Source of the DNA: Saccharopolyspora aridisoli
GTDB taxonomy: Bacteria; Actinomycetota; Actinomycetes; Mycobacteriales; Pseudonocardiaceae
Assembly (NCBI RefSeq): GCF_004348445.1
Contig: NZ_SMKV01000040.1
Location: 1 to 50,413, forward strand
Reading direction: 5' to 3'
Length of the DNA: 50,413 nucleotides
The translations under genes and the position numbers were made by a program. This document shows, piece by piece, positions 8,675 through 18,077 of this stretch; within the stretch, counting starts at the first letter, position 1; each line of letters starts with the position of its first letter. The notes under the pieces are model-generated. The model ran no database searches. It worked only from the letters and a program-made list of their open reading frames with translations, and was not told where the DNA came from.

Positions 8675-9843
8675 CAACGACGTCGCTTTCCGCTGGGCCG
8701 CGCGGCCTTGCCCGCCGGGCGCGCCGCGGGCTGCTGCCGCGTCGTCGCACCGGCCGGGACCGGGCGCTTGGGCTCCTCCGGGACGTCCTCGCCCGCCTCG
8801 CGGGCGGCGGCCTTGGCCCGGCGCTGCTCGACCTTCTTGGCGTGCGAGCGGTACTTCGACTCGCTCATCTTCAGGTCCACCAGCAACGGCGTCGCGAGGT
8901 AGATCGAGGAGACGACGCCGGTGATCATGCCGACCAGCTGCACCAGCGCCAGGTCGCGCAGCACGCCGACGCCGAGCAGTCCGGCACCGACCACGAGCAG
9001 GCCGAGCACCGGCAGCAGAGCGATGACCGAGGTGTTGATCGAGCGCATCAGCGTCTGGTTGACGGCCAGGTTCGCCGCCTCCGGGTAGGTGCGGCGGGTC
9101 ATGCTCAGCAGGCCCCGGGTGTTCTCCTTGACCTTGTCGAAGACCACCACGGTGTCGTACAGCGAGAACCCGAGGATCGTCAGCAGACCGATCACGGTGC
9201 TCGGCGTGACCTCGAAGCCCACCAGCGAGTAGATGCCGGCCGTGACCACGACGTCGTGCAGCAGCGCGGCGAGTGCCGCGACCGCCATCCACTTCTCGAA
9301 GTAGAACGCGAGGAAGATCGTCACCAGCACCAGGAACACGCCGAGCGCGAGCAGCGCCTGGGTGGTGATCTCCCCGCCCCAGGTGCCGGAGACCGCGCTG
9401 TCGCTGAGCACCTGCTGGCTGGGCTTGCCCGTCCCGTCCAGCGGCTGGACCTGGTTGAAGATCTCCTGCTTGGCCTCCATGACCTGGTCCACCGTCAGCG
9501 ACGAGGACCTGACCTGGATGCTCTGGTTCGCACCGGCACCGACGACCTGGACAGTCTCGGCCGGGTGCCCGATCGCCTCGCTGAAGGCGGACTGCACCGC
9601 GTCCGTCTCGATCGGGCCCTGGGCGCCGACCGCGGGCACGGAGATCTTGGTGCCGCCCTCGAAGTCGATGCCGAGGTTGAACCCCTTGAACCCGATCGCG
9701 CCGATGCACAGCAGCACCAGCAGACCGAGCGCGATGTACCAGCGGGAACGCTTGCCGATGATGTCGAAGGCACCGGTACCGGTGTAGAGCCGGTGGAAGA
9801 CGCTCTCGCGCTTCTGGGCCCCTTCGGTTTCAGGAGTCGTCAC
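8674..9843 (-). CDS. secF: Protein translocase subunit SecF
   Basis: With SecD it forms the membrane complex that uses the proton gradient to help SecYEG-dependent export. The GTG at 9843 is chosen because AAGGAGG lies seven bases upstream and it begins two bases after the secD stop; this gives 389 residues. One membrane helix near residues 34-54 is followed by the family signature FNLGIDFEGGTKISV, an extracytoplasmic domain, then five helices including LLHDVVVTAGIYSLVGFEVTPSTVIGLLTILGFSLYDTVVVFDKVKEN. The C-terminal tail of about 60 residues is basic and Ala/Pro-rich. It is translationally coupled to apt. Confidence 0.95.
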   Translation of the reverse strand: MTTPETEGAQKRESVFHRLYTGTGAFDIIGKRSRWYIALGLLVLLCIGAIGFKGFNLGIDFEGGTKISVPAVGAQGPIETDAVQSAFSEAIGHPAETVQVVGAGANQSIQVRSSSLTVDQVMEAKQEIFNQVQPLDGTGKPSQQVLSDSAVSGTWGGEITTQALLALGVFLVLVTIFLAFYFEKWMAVAALAALLHDVVVTAGIYSLVGFEVTPSTVIGLLTILGFSLYDTVVVFDKVKENTRGLLSMTRRTYPEAANLAVNQTLMRSINTSVIALLPVLGLLVVGAGLLGVGVLRDLALVQLVGMITGVVSSIYLATPLLVDLKMSESKYRSHAKKVEQRRAKAAAREAGEDVPEEPKRPVPAGATTRQQPAARPAGKAARPSGKRRR

Positions 9844-9845
9844 CT

Positions 9846-11399
9846 TCACGCCTCCTTGGAGGTGGTCGCGGCGGCCTTGCGCGCGGCGCGGTTCCGGTTG
9901 CCGATGCGCTGCACGGCGCCCAGCCCGGAGACCGACGGCTTGGACAGGAACTTGTTCCTCGAGGCGAGCGCCACCAGCGGGTGCGTGACCAGGAAGACCA
10001 CCACGAGGTCGAGCACCGTGGACATGCCCAGGGTGAACGCGAAGCCCTTCACCTGGCCGACGGCCAGCACGTAGAGCACCGCGGCGGCGAGGAAGCTGAC
10101 CGCGTCGGCGGACAGGATCGTGCGCCGCGCCCGGACCCATGCCCGGGGCACCGAGGAGCGGAAGGTGCGACCCTCGCGGATCTCGTCCTTGAGCCTCTCG
10201 AAGAACACGATGAACGAGTCAGCGGTGATGCCGATGGCCACGATGAACCCGGCGACTCCGGCCAGGTCCAGGGTGAAACCGATCCACCGCCCGAGCAGCA
10301 CCAGCACCCCGTAGACCACGCCACCGGACAGGACCAGCGACAGCACGGTCAGGATGCCCAGCAACCGGTAGTAGGCCAGGCAGTACACAGCCACCAGCAG
10401 CAGGCCTATGCCACCGGCGATCAGGCCCGCTTCCAGCGAGGCGATGCCCAGCGTCGCCGAGACAGTCTCGGCCTCCGACTGGTCGAAGGCCAGCGGCAAC
10501 GAGCCGTACTTGAGGATGTTGGCCAGGTCCGTGGCGGACTGCTGGTTGAACTGGCCGCTGATGCTGGCGTTGCCGCCCAGCAGCGGCTCATTGATCGAGG
10601 GCGCGGAGACGACCTCGCCATCCAGCACGAACGCGGCCTGCTGGTTGACGTTCGCGGAGGTGAAGTCCGCCCAAGTCTTGGCTCCACCGGACTTGAAGTT
10701 GAGGCTGACCGACCAGCCCGGATTGCCGCCCTGCGGGTTCGGCGGCTGGGCCATCGAGTCAGCGATCTCCTTGCCCTCCAGGAAGACCGGCTCGAGGATG
10801 TACTTGGCCGTGCCCTCCCGGTCACAGGCGACCAGCGGCAGCTTCGGGTCCTCGTTGCCGCGCAGCGGGTCCTCGGCCTTGCAGTCCAGCGCTTGCGCGG
10901 CCTGCATCAGCACGTTCGGATCGGTGCTCTGCCGAGTCGCCTTCGCGGCTTCGATCGCCCGAGCCGAGTCTCCGGGCGGCTGCGCCTGCTGCGGCGCCGT
11001 CGGAGCAGGGGACTGGGTGGCGGGGAGCTGCTGGGCGACCTTGCGGAAGTTCAGCTCCGCGGTCTGCCCGAGCTGCTTGGCTTGTTCACCGCCCGCACCG
11101 GGCACGGTGATGATCAGGTTCGATCCGTCGAGGGCGACCTCGGAGCCGCCGATGCCCATGCCGTTGACGCGGGTCTCGATGATCTGGCGCGCCTGGTCCA
11201 GCGACTCCTTGCTGGGAGGCTGCCCGTCCGGGGTTCGCGCGGTGAGCGTGACCCGCGTTCCTCCCTGCAGGTCGATGCCCAGTTTCGGATTGGGCTTGCC
11301 ATCACCGGTGAAGAACACCAGTGCGTACAGCGCCATCACGATCAGCGCGAAGATCGCGAGATAACGCCCTGGGCGCAGCTGCCCGGCCGGAGGTGCCAC
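9846..11399 (-). CDS. secD: Protein translocase subunit SecD
   Basis: This partner of SecF in the proton-driven export complex has 517 residues from a GTG start with CAGGAG upstream. An N-terminal membrane helix (about 13-31) is followed by the signature LGIDLQGGTRVTL, a large extracytoplasmic P1 domain, and five C-terminal helices with DLAGVAGFIVAIGITADSFIVFFERLKDEIREG. A Pro/Gln/Ala-rich stretch (about residues 140-165, ATQSPAPTAPQQAQPPGD) interrupts the first domain and looks like a flexible insertion. The gene is two bases from secF. yajC lies upstream with a 333-base gap, so secD probably has its own promoter. Confidence 0.96.
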   Translation of the reverse strand: MAPPAGQLRPGRYLAIFALIVMALYALVFFTGDGKPNPKLGIDLQGGTRVTLTARTPDGQPPSKESLDQARQIIETRVNGMGIGGSEVALDGSNLIITVPGAGGEQAKQLGQTAELNFRKVAQQLPATQSPAPTAPQQAQPPGDSARAIEAAKATRQSTDPNVLMQAAQALDCKAEDPLRGNEDPKLPLVACDREGTAKYILEPVFLEGKEIADSMAQPPNPQGGNPGWSVSLNFKSGGAKTWADFTSANVNQQAAFVLDGEVVSAPSINEPLLGGNASISGQFNQQSATDLANILKYGSLPLAFDQSEAETVSATLGIASLEAGLIAGGIGLLLVAVYCLAYYRLLGILTVLSLVLSGGVVYGVLVLLGRWIGFTLDLAGVAGFIVAIGITADSFIVFFERLKDEIREGRTFRSSVPRAWVRARRTILSADAVSFLAAAVLYVLAVGQVKGFAFTLGMSTVLDLVVVFLVTHPLVALASRNKFLSKPSVSGLGAVQRIGNRNRAARKAAATTSKEA

Positions 11400-11732
11400 G
11401 GTGCGTAGGTCTCCTGTTCAGGGTCAGTTCGGATGCGCGACCCGGCCGGGGCCGAGAGCGCGAGCGGCGAGCGGTTTCGCCCTCGACAACGTACCGCCGG
11501 TTGTACCGGGTGCCGCCGTTCGACGCGATCTCATGGCGATCTTCGCCACCACCGACCGCGTACCGCCATCCAGTCTCGCAGGCCCGAACCGAACCGCGAC
11601 TACATGGGGTGGCCGAACGGCAGCGACGCGGGCCCGGAGTGGTTGGCTCCAGTGCCCGCGTCGCGATGACGACATGTTGTCCCCGGCGGGCGCCCGGCGT
11701 GCGGCACCCGTCACCGGGGTCGACCAAACGCG
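11400..11732. other. 333-base gap between yajC and secD, probable secD promoter region
   Basis: Several frames stay open here, but none has a plausible protein or ribosome binding site. The octamer GTACCGCC occurs twice (11491-11498 and 11560-11567), and short arms ACAAC/GTTGT (11486-11490, 11500-11504) could form a weak hairpin. I see no other structure. Confidence 0.5.
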
Positions 11733-12119
11733 TCAGCTGGTCTTCTGCTTCTCCGCCGACTCGGTGACCTCGGTCTCGGCCTTGTCCTCGACCTTGGTCT
11801 CCTCGGTCGCGGTCTCCTCGGTCGCGGACTCCTCGGTCGCGGACTCCTCGGCGGCCTCGGTCTCGACCTTCTCGCGGACGGCCTGACGCACCCAGGTGGT
11901 GGTCATGCCCGGAGCGATCTCGATGTCGATGGTGTCATCGCTGGTCGACACGACGGTGCCGAAGACGCCGGAGGTCGTCATCACCCGGTCGCCTGCGGTG
12001 ATCGAGTTCTGCAGCTTCTGCTGCTCGGCCATCGCACGCTTCTGCTTGCGGGCCTGCAGGAACAGCGGCACCGCCAGCAGGACGATCAACAGCGGCAGGA
12101 TCAGGGATTCGAGTTGCAT
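11733..12119 (-). CDS. yajC: Preprotein translocase subunit YajC
   Basis: A small single-pass accessory subunit of the SecDF complex. The product begins MQLESLILPLLIVLLAVPLFLQARKQKRA: one membrane helix, then the conserved cytoplasmic segment AGDRVMTTSGVFGTVVSTSDDTIDIEIAPGMTTTWVRQAV. From the ATG at 12119 it has 128 residues; an adjacent ATG at 12122 adds one. GGAG lies a few bases upstream. The C-terminal 40 residues are strongly acidic (SATEESATEETATEET) and encoded by tandem 15-bp repeats, so tail length may vary between strains. It lies between ruvB and secD, as in other actinobacteria. Confidence 0.93.
   Translation of the reverse strand: MQLESLILPLLIVLLAVPLFLQARKQKRAMAEQQKLQNSITAGDRVMTTSGVFGTVVSTSDDTIDIEIAPGMTTTWVRQAVREKVETEAAEESATEESATEETATEETKVEDKAETEVTESAEKQKTS
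11796..11855 (-). repeat. Four 15-bp tandem repeats encoding the acidic YajC tail
   Basis: Units lie at 11796-11810, 11811-11825, 11826-11840 and 11841-11855, with GGTCTCCTCGGTCGC as the first unit on the plus strand. Each unit encodes a five-residue ATEES/ATEET-like block. Slippage would change the tail in frame. Confidence 0.75.
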
Positions 12120-12244
12120 CATGCTCCGTTCAGCGGGCGCACGACAGGACCAACCAACGAGTCCGCGCCCGGTTTGTTCGGATGTTCTAGCCCCAGTCTG
12201 CCAGGTCAACGGAAGTGCCAGGTTGACGCGTGGCATTCAGCTGG

Positions 12245-12267
12245 TCCGCCGCCACCGTAACGGCGGA
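12245..12267 (-). terminator. Hairpin downstream of ruvB
   Basis: A 7-bp stem (TCCGCCG with CGGCGGA) and a nine-base loop lie 15 bases after the ruvB stop. It is a likely terminator of the ruvCAB transcript, although weak. Confidence 0.5.
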
Positions 12268-12281
12268 TTGTCACCATTCGG

Positions 12282-13349
12282 TCACTCCGCGAAGAGGGAG
12301 GGCGGACCCTCTCCGGGAGCGTTCGCCGGAGGGGTCATGCCCAGGTGGAACCAGGCGGCGGCGGTGGCCACCCGACCTCGCGGGGTGCGGGCCAGCATTC
12401 CCGCTCTGACCAGGTAAGGCTCGCACACCTCCTCCACCGTGGTGGGCTCCTCGCCAACCGCGACCGCTAGCGTGGAGATGCCCACCGGCCCGCCGTGGAA
12501 GGACTTGATCAACGCCCGCAGCACCGCCCGGTCCAGGCGGTCCAGACCCATCTCGTCGACGTCGTAGACCTCCAGCGCGGCGCGCGCGACCTCGCGGGTC
12601 ACCGCACCGTCGGCGCGGACCTCGGCGTAGTCGCGGACGCGGCGCAGCAGCCGGTTGGCGATGCGCGGCGTGCCCCGGGAGCGGCCGGCGATCTCCGCGG
12701 CACCGTCGTCGCGCAGGTCCACGCCCAGGATGCCCGCCGAGCGGCGAACCACCTGATCGAGTTCGCCGGAGGTGTAGAACTCCATGTGCGCGGTGAAGCC
12801 GAACCGGTCCCGCAGCGGACCCGTCAGCGCTCCCGAGCGGGTGGTGGCCCCGACCAGCGTGAACGGCGCGAGTTCGAGCGGGATGCTGGTCGCGCCCGGC
12901 CCCTTGCCGACGACGATGTCAACGCGGAAGTCCTCCATCGCCAGGTAGAGCATCTCCTCGGCGGGGCGGGCGATCCGGTGGATCTCGTCGATGAACAGCA
13001 CGTCCCCCTGGGAGAGGTTGGACAGCATCGCCGCGAGATCACCGGGCTTCTCCAGCGCGGGGCCGGAGGTGACGCGGATGGCCGACCCCAGTTCGGCGGC
13101 GATGATCATCGACAGGCTCGTCTTGCCCAGCCCGGGCGGTCCGGAGAACAGCACGTGGTCGGGCTGGTCGCCGCGCCGCAGCGCGCCGTGCAGGACCAGT
13201 TCGAGCTGCTCGCGCACGCGCGCCTGCCCGACGAACTCGCTGAGCTTGCGCGGGCGCAGCGTCATCTCGACGTCGCCCTCGCCGTCGTCCTCGTGCGGGG
13301 CCAGCGAGACCGCGTCCTCGGGCACCGACCAGTCCTCTTCCTCGAACAT
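12282..13349 (-). CDS. ruvB: Holliday junction branch-migration helicase RuvB
   Basis: This AAA+ motor drives branch migration of Holliday junctions together with RuvA. The 355 residues match the family. Visible features are [19 protein letters not shown], Walker [13 protein letters not shown], Walker [11 protein letters not shown], sensor 1 [19 protein letters not shown], and a C-terminal winged helix ([49 protein letters not shown]). It begins eight bases after ruvA in the ruvC-ruvA-ruvB operon, whose first gene has a LexA-like box. Confidence 0.97.
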   Translation of the reverse strand: MFEEEDWSVPEDAVSLAPHEDDGEGDVEMTLRPRKLSEFVGQARVREQLELVLHGALRRGDQPDHVLFSGPPGLGKTSLSMIIAAELGSAIRVTSGPALEKPGDLAAMLSNLSQGDVLFIDEIHRIARPAEEMLYLAMEDFRVDIVVGKGPGATSIPLELAPFTLVGATTRSGALTGPLRDRFGFTAHMEFYTSGELDQVVRRSAGILGVDLRDDGAAEIAGRSRGTPRIANRLLRRVRDYAEVRADGAVTREVARAALEVYDVDEMGLDRLDRAVLRALIKSFHGGPVGISTLAVAVGEEPTTVEEVCEPYLVRAGMLARTPRGRVATAAAWFHLGMTPPANAPGEGPPSLFAE

Positions 13350-13357
13350 CGGCTACC

Positions 13358-13957
13358 TCACTTGGGCCCGAGGGTGGCCAGCGCCTTGCGCAGCACCGCG
13401 GAGGTGTCCAGGTCGCCGCCGCCGTTGGACAGCACGGCTTCCACGGTCTGATCGGCCTGCTTCGCGGAGAAGCCCAGCCCCACAAGCGCATCGGAGACCT
13501 CGCTGCGGACCCGGCCGCGATCGACGGTGGCCGTCGGTTCGACCGTGGTGCCCGCGACGACGCCGACCTTGTCGCGCAGTTCGAGGACCAGCCGCTCGGC
13601 GCTCTTCTTGCCGATGCCCGGGACCTGGGTGAGCACCGTGAGGTTGCCGTCAGCAAGGGCCGTGCACAGCTGCTCCGGCGAGAGCACCGCGAGGGTGGCC
13701 AGGGCGAGCCGGGGGCCGACGCCCGAGGCCGTCTGCAGCAGCCCGAACAGGTCACGCGCCTCGGCGTCGGCGAAGCCGTAGAGGGTCAGCGAGTCCTCGC
13801 GCACGATCAGCGAGGTCCACAGCCGGGTTTCCTCGTCGCGCCGCAGGCCGGCGAGGGTTGAGGGGGTGGCGTGCACCGCCATGCCGACGCCACCGACCTC
13901 GACCACGGCGTGGTCGAGGCCGATCGACAGCACCGGTCCGCGCACCGTGGAGATCAT
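13358..13957 (-). CDS. ruvA: Holliday junction DNA-binding protein RuvA
   Basis: It binds the four-way junction and loads RuvB. The ATG at 13957 gives 199 residues, the usual length, beginning [25 protein letters not shown]. An OB-like N-terminal domain is followed by helix-hairpin-helix segments ([20 protein letters not shown] and [24 protein letters not shown]). A Thr/Val-rich linker leads to the C-terminal domain ([23 protein letters not shown]) that contacts RuvB. Its start overlaps the ruvC stop by four bases (ATGA), so the genes are translationally coupled. Confidence 0.96.
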   Translation of the reverse strand: MISTVRGPVLSIGLDHAVVEVGGVGMAVHATPSTLAGLRRDEETRLWTSLIVREDSLTLYGFADAEARDLFGLLQTASGVGPRLALATLAVLSPEQLCTALADGNLTVLTQVPGIGKKSAERLVLELRDKVGVVAGTTVEPTATVDRGRVRSEVSDALVGLGFSAKQADQTVEAVLSNGGGDLDTSAVLRKALATLGPK

Positions 13958-14565
13958 CGGGTCTTGCCTCCTGTGTTGGGAGCGGCCTGCTCTCGCTGGC
14001 TCGCTCGCTTCTCCTGCGCCGCCTTGAGCTTCGCGCGGTGGTTGCGCGCCATCTCGGCGGCTCGCGCCTCCGCCTGCGCCAGCCGGTCCATCATCGGCGC
14101 CCGCCACAGGTGGCAGACGGCCAGGGCCAGCGCGTCGGCCGCGTCGGCCGGTTTCGGCGCCTCGGCCAGCCCGAGGATCTTGGTGATCATCGTGGTGACC
14201 TGCTTCTTGTCGGCCCGGCCGGAACCGCTGATGGCCGCTTTGACCTCGCTCGGCGTGTGGAAGGCGACCGTCAGGCCGCGGCGCGCTGCGGCTAGCGCCA
14301 CCACGCCCGAGACCTGCGCTGTTCCCATCACGGTTCGCACGTTGTGCTGGCTGAACACCCGCTCGATCGCCACGACCTGTGGTTCGTGGAGGTCCATCCA
14401 CCGCTCGACCTCGGTGGCGACGGTCATCAGCCGCGAGGCGAGCTCGTCCTCCTGCGGACTGCGCGCCACGCCGACGGCAACGCACGCGACCGAGCGCCCC
14501 TTGCCGCCGTCGACCACACCGAGCCCGCAACGGGTCAACCCCGGGTCGATTCCCAACACGCGCAC
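13954..14565 (-). CDS. ruvC: Holliday junction resolvase RuvC
   Basis: It cuts Holliday junctions symmetrically. The GTG at 14565 (203 residues) is chosen because the family begins at the conserved [13 protein letters not shown]; the longer frame from 14640 adds an unrelated tail. The four catalytic acids are visible: D7, E68 (VVAIERVF), D141 and D144 ([13 protein letters not shown]). A C-terminal extension of about 40 residues, basic and Ala/Gln-rich, goes beyond the E. coli length and is common in actinobacteria. It is the first gene of ruvCAB, and a LexA-like box lies 22-37 bases upstream, so SOS induction is expected. Confidence 0.96.
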   Translation of the reverse strand: MRVLGIDPGLTRCGLGVVDGGKGRSVACVAVGVARSPQEDELASRLMTVATEVERWMDLHEPQVVAIERVFSQHNVRTVMGTAQVSGVVALAAARRGLTVAFHTPSEVKAAISGSGRADKKQVTTMITKILGLAEAPKPADAADALALAVCHLWRAPMMDRLAQAEARAAEMARNHRAKLKAAQEKRASQREQAAPNTGGKTR

Positions 14566-14586
14566 GACGCCACCCACCAAGCCCGG

Positions 14587-14602
14587 AAGAACACTCGTTC
14601 GA
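14587..14602 (-). promoter_or_regulatory. LexA-like SOS box upstream of ruvCAB
   Basis: The sequence AAGAACACTCGTTCGA matches the actinobacterial LexA palindrome (TCGAAC, four bases, GTTCGA) in the whole right half and in GAAC of the left half. It lies 22-37 bases before the ruvC GTG, where bound LexA would block transcription. RuvCAB is an SOS operon in many bacteria. Confidence 0.75.
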
Positions 14603-14734
14603 ACCCTAACCAACGCAGGCTCACGCACCACACCCGACACGCCCTCCCCATCACTCAGCCGAGTGGGATCCTGAGCTTCACGCGGAGATCCGGTGGGTGC
14701 GGCCCTGCAGGCGAACGCGGTCCGCCGGGCCGGG

Positions 14735-15235
14735 TCAGGGGCCGTCGACGCCCGGTGTCCAGGATTCGGGGAGGCCGGAGTCGGTGAGGATCGGCTGGTA
14801 CTCCCGGAAGCCGCCAGGAGCGTCGGGCTGCCACGGGAACTTGGCTTCCTCCGGGCTCGACGCGATGAGCTGCACCGCCGGGAAGTCCGGTCCGTTGTAG
14901 ACCAGGAACGCCGAGCCGAGGTACTCCGGGTAGTGCTGGAGCGCGATCTTCTCGAAGGTCACCGGGCAGCCGTGCAGGAAGCCCTCGTAGAGCTGACCGG
15001 GCTGGAAGCGCTCGCCCTGGCCCGCCCGCTGCACGTAGGTGTTGACCACCGAGTGCGCGACCTCCTGCGGAAGCCCGATCACCACGACCTCGGGCTTGCC
15101 GAACCGGCGCCACGCGCCGACCGAGAAGGCGTAGGCCGGGCCGCTGTCGTCCCCGGCGACGTGCATGACCGCGGCGCCGTGCTGCTCCGCGGTGTTGACC
15201 ATCCACTTGCGCAGTGATTCATCGGTGTCGACCAC
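14735..15235 (-). CDS. DUF4262-family protein
   Basis: The predicted product (166 residues from the GTG at 15235, or 171 from a GTG at 15250) matches the DUF4262 family of unknown function. Conserved-looking segments are [63 protein letters not shown] and [21 protein letters not shown]. It has no signal peptide or membrane segment. The start is uncertain because no strong ribosome binding site is seen. A large hairpin (15266-15303) lies just upstream, so independent expression would need a promoter within or after it. It separates ruvC from yebC on the same strand. I assign no function. Confidence 0.75.
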   Translation of the reverse strand: MVDTDESLRKWMVNTAEQHGAAVMHVAGDDSGPAYAFSVGAWRRFGKPEVVVIGLPQEVAHSVVNTYVQRAGQGERFQPGQLYEGFLHGCPVTFEKIALQHYPEYLGSAFLVYNGPDFPAVQLIASSPEEAKFPWQPDAPGGFREYQPILTDSGLPESWTPGVDGP

Positions 15236-15265
15236 GGCGCCATTCTGCACGTCAACGCAAGCACC

Positions 15266-15303
15266 GCTCCCCCGACGTCCCGATCCGCGGACGCCGGGGG
15301 AGC
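15266..15303 (-). terminator. Strong hairpin between yebC and the DUF4262 gene
   Basis: Arms 15266-15280 and 15289-15303 form a 15-bp stem with one mismatch and an eight-base loop. It lies downstream of yebC and about 30 bases before the DUF4262 start. It probably ends the yebC transcript, but could act as an attenuator for the next gene. Confidence 0.7.
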
Positions 15304-15363
15304 TGTTCGTGCACTTGGTGATCCGGGTGCGAGCGGCGCGGCCGCCAGGCGTGAGGGCCACCC

Positions 15364-15392
15364 ACCGCCACGGGCCCTGACACGTCGTCTGG
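15364..15392 (+). repeat. Copy 1 of a 29-base intergenic element
   Basis: This stretch matches 21829-21857 at 25 of 29 positions, in the same orientation, with the shared core CTGACACGTC. Both copies lie in non-coding DNA, 80-140 bases downstream of a minus-strand gene (yebC here, the HIT gene at the other copy). Confidence 0.5.
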
Positions 15393-15473
15393 CGAGTACG
15401 CCCCGTCGACATGCTCGAGGAGTGGCGACGGCATCCAGACGGCGCGTCGACCGCACCGCCACGCAGGACGAGC

Positions 15474-16226
15474 TCAGGCGTTGACCTCGGCCATGACCGA
15501 GTCGCTGACGTCGAAGGCGGCGTAGACGTTCTGGACGTCGTCGCAGTCCTCGAGGGCGTCGATCAGCTTGAAGATCTTGCGCGCGCCCTCGGCGTCGAGC
15601 TCGACGTTGACCGAGGCCAGGAAGTTGGTCTCCGCCGAGTCGTACTCGATGCCTTCGGCTTGCAGCGCCTTGCGGACGTCGACGACGTCCGAGGCGTCGG
15701 ACAGGATCTCGTAGCTCTCGCCGAGGTCGTTGATCTCCTCGGCGCCCGCCTCCAGGACGGCCGCGAGCACGTCGTCCTCGCTGAGGCCGTTCTTCGGCAG
15801 CAGCACCACGCCGCGACGGGTGAACAGGTACGCGACCGAGCCCGCGTCGGCCATCGAGCCGCCGTTGCGGGTCATGGCGGTGCGGACCTCGCCCGCCGCG
15901 CGGTTGCGGTTGTCGGTCAGGCACTCCACCAGCACGGCGACGCCGTTGGGGCCGTAGCCCTCGTACATGATCGTCTGCCAGTCGGCGCCGCCGGCCTCTT
16001 CGCCAGCTCCGCGCTTGCGCGCGCGCTCGACGTTGTCCATCGGGACCGAGCTCTTCTTGGCCTTCTGGATCGCGTCGAAGAGGGTCGGGTTGCCCTCCGG
16101 GTCACCGCCGCCGGTGCGGGCCGCGACCTCGATGTTCTTGATCAGCTTCGCGAAGAGCTTGCCGCGCTTGGCATCGACGGCGGCCTTCTTGTGCTTTGTG
16201 GTGGCCCACTTGGAGTGGCCGCTCAT
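15474..16226 (-). CDS. yebC: YebC/TACO1-family protein
   Basis: YebC/TACO1 proteins were long annotated as transcriptional regulators; more recent work links the family to ribosomes translating proline-rich stretches. The 250-residue length is typical. The N-terminus [37 protein letters not shown] is diagnostic, followed by [40 protein letters not shown] and [15 protein letters not shown]. The ATG at 16226 has a GGAGGAGAG just upstream. It lies 35 bases after pdxT, in the order pdxS-pdxT-yebC also seen in mycobacteria. Confidence 0.95.
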   Translation of the reverse strand: MSGHSKWATTKHKKAAVDAKRGKLFAKLIKNIEVAARTGGGDPEGNPTLFDAIQKAKKSSVPMDNVERARKRGAGEEAGGADWQTIMYEGYGPNGVAVLVECLTDNRNRAAGEVRTAMTRNGGSMADAGSVAYLFTRRGVVLLPKNGLSEDDVLAAVLEAGAEEINDLGESYEILSDASDVVDVRKALQAEGIEYDSAETNFLASVNVELDAEGARKIFKLIDALEDCDDVQNVYAAFDVSDSVMAEVNA

Positions 16227-16260
16227 CTCTCCTCCGTCTTTCCACGCCCGCGACGGGATG

Positions 16261-16905
16261 TCACCGCCCGCGGACGATCCGTACGAAACAGCGGTGCACC
16301 CGATCGTCCCCCTCGACCAGTTCTGGGTGGAAGGCCGTGGCGAGCACCGCTCCCTGCTGAACCGCGACGATCCTACCGGCGAGGCCTTCGCGCTCGGTGG
16401 TGTCGGGGGTGGTCGCGTCGTCCACCCCCTCGGGCACCGTGGCCAGGACCGACACACCGGCGCCGATCTTCTCGACCCACGGCGCGCGGATGAACACCGC
16501 GTGGACGGGGTCGGAGATCCCCTGGAAGTCGAGGTCGGTCTCGAAGGAGTCGACCTGCCTGCCGAAGGCGTTCCGGCGCACGACGACGTCCAGCGCACCC
16601 AGCGGGCGGACCGCTGCGGTCCTGTCGTCGTCAACGCTGGTGGCCAGCATGATCATTCCGGCGCAGGAACCGTAGGCGGGCAGTCCGTCGGCCAGCCGCG
16701 CGCGCAGCGGTTCGTAGAGCTCGAAGATGTCCAGCAACCGGGTCATGGTGGTCGACTCACCGCCGGGCAGCACGATGCCGTCCACGGCGTCGAGCTCCTC
16801 GACCCGCCGGACCGGGATCGCCCGCGCGCCGCAGCGCTGCAGCGCGGCCAGGTGCTCGTCCACTCCCCCTTGCAACGCCAGCACACCGATGACGGGTTGA
16901 CCCAT
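16261..16905 (-). CDS. pdxT: Pyridoxal 5'-phosphate synthase glutaminase subunit
   Basis: This glutaminase supplies ammonia to PdxS for PLP synthesis. The ATG at 16905 gives 214 residues beginning [19 protein letters not shown], with GGAGG upstream. The class I glutamine amidotransferase fold is visible: [12 protein letters not shown], the nucleophile Cys in [25 protein letters not shown], and the catalytic His and Glu in [10 protein letters not shown]. pdxS lies 166 bases upstream on the same strand. The thioesterase gene that separates the two in mycobacteria is absent here. Confidence 0.96.
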   Translation of the reverse strand: MGQPVIGVLALQGGVDEHLAALQRCGARAIPVRRVEELDAVDGIVLPGGESTTMTRLLDIFELYEPLRARLADGLPAYGSCAGMIMLATSVDDDRTAAVRPLGALDVVVRRNAFGRQVDSFETDLDFQGISDPVHAVFIRAPWVEKIGAGVSVLATVPEGVDDATTPDTTEREGLAGRIVAVQQGAVLATAFHPELVEGDDRVHRCFVRIVRGR

Positions 16906-17071
16906 CGTTGCCCCTCCTACCCTCGAAACCCCAGGAACAGGTGCGAACGGCGCGGCCGCGGGTTCTGAGCCGTCGTCCGGAGAGGACACCGTGCGCCGGC
17001 GCCTCGGATTCCGGACGACGCCTCAGGGGCTGCTACCCGCACCGCCGAGCGAAGATGACCGCGAGAGAAGC

Positions 17072-17974
17072 TCACCAGCCGCGACCGGCGAGGCGGTCCT
17101 CGTCGGAGAGGCCGTCGATGTTGATGCCGACCATGGCCTCGCCGAGACCGCGCGAGACCTTCGCGAGGACGTCCGGGTCGTCGTAGAAGGTGGTGGCCTT
17201 GACGATGGCCTCGGCGCGCTTGGCCGGGTCGCCGGACTTGAAGATGCCCGAGCCGACGAACACGCCCTCGGCGCCGAGCTGGCGCATCATCGCTGCGTCG
17301 GCGGGGGTGGCGATGCCGCCCGCGGTGAACAGCACGACCGGCAGCTCGCCGGTGCGCGCGACCTCGCGGACCAGCTCCACCGGCGCGCGCAGCTCCTTGG
17401 CCGCCACGTACAGCTCGTCGGCTTCCAGGGTGGACAGCCGGCGCATGTCGGCGCGGATCTGGCGCATGTGCCGGGTGGCCTCGACGACGTTGCCGGTGCC
17501 GGCTTCTCCCTTGGAGCGGATCATCGACGCGCCTTCGGAGATCCGGCGCAGCGCCTCACCGAGGTTGGTCGCACCGCAGACGAACGGCACCGTGAAGGCC
17601 CACTTGTCGATGTGGTTGGTCTCATCAGCGGGGGTCAGCACCTCGGACTCGTCGATGTAGTCGACTCCGAGCGACTGCAGCACCTGGGCCTCGACGAAGT
17701 GGCCGATGCGGGCCTTGGCCATCACCGGGATGGACACCGAGTTGACGATGCCCTCGATCATGTCCGGATCCGACATCCGGGCCACGCCGCCCTGCACGCG
17801 GATGTCGGCGGGCACGCGTTCGAGCGCCATGACCGCGACCGCTCCGGCCTGCTCGGCGATCTTGGCCTGCTCGGGGGTGACCACATCCATGATCACGCCG
17901 CCCTTGAGCATCTCGGCCATGCCCCGCTTCACGCCGTCCGTGCCGGTGGGAGCTGTGTCCGCTGCGCTAGTCAA
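17072..17974 (-). CDS. pdxS: Pyridoxal 5'-phosphate synthase synthase subunit
   Basis: It condenses ribose 5-phosphate, glyceraldehyde 3-phosphate and ammonia into PLP. The TTG at 17974 (300 residues) is chosen because GAAGGAAG lies seven bases upstream and the protein then begins close to [27 protein letters not shown]. Conserved parts include [54 protein letters not shown], and the [12 protein letters not shown] and GVFVGSGIF phosphate-binding segments. It is divergent from an EF-G2-like gene across a 200-base region holding GAAGTGGACTA-type boxes, so control by a MocR-type PdxR regulator is likely, though no such gene is in the window. Confidence 0.97.
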   Translation of the reverse strand: MTSAADTAPTGTDGVKRGMAEMLKGGVIMDVVTPEQAKIAEQAGAVAVMALERVPADIRVQGGVARMSDPDMIEGIVNSVSIPVMAKARIGHFVEAQVLQSLGVDYIDESEVLTPADETNHIDKWAFTVPFVCGATNLGEALRRISEGASMIRSKGEAGTGNVVEATRHMRQIRADMRRLSTLEADELYVAAKELRAPVELVREVARTGELPVVLFTAGGIATPADAAMMRQLGAEGVFVGSGIFKSGDPAKRAEAIVKATTFYDDPDVLAKVSRGLGEAMVGINIDGLSDEDRLAGRGW

Positions 17975-18029
17975 CTTTGATCTTCCTTCACATTCCGGAG
18001 GTGTTCCCGTCACCAACCTAGACGCGAAC

Positions 18030-18077
18030 TGGACCACCGCAACGGTCCACTCAGTCCCGATTTCAGTAGTCCACTTC
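18030..18077 (-). promoter_or_regulatory. PdxR-like operator boxes upstream of pdxS
   Basis: On the minus strand GAAGTGGACTA (18077-18067) matches the AAAGTGGWCTA motif reported for the Corynebacterium PdxR regulator at 10 of 11 positions. A weaker direct repeat, GAGTGGACC, lies 25 bases further toward pdxS (18052-18044). An inverted half-site at 18030-18035 pairs with 18044-18049 (TGGACC/GGTCCA). The boxes lie about 55-105 bases before the pdxS start. Confidence 0.6.

Noticed and set aside
8675..9709. Upstream extension of the apt frame
   Set aside because: It overlaps secF in another frame and has no coding character; the ATG at 8674 gives the normal Apt length.
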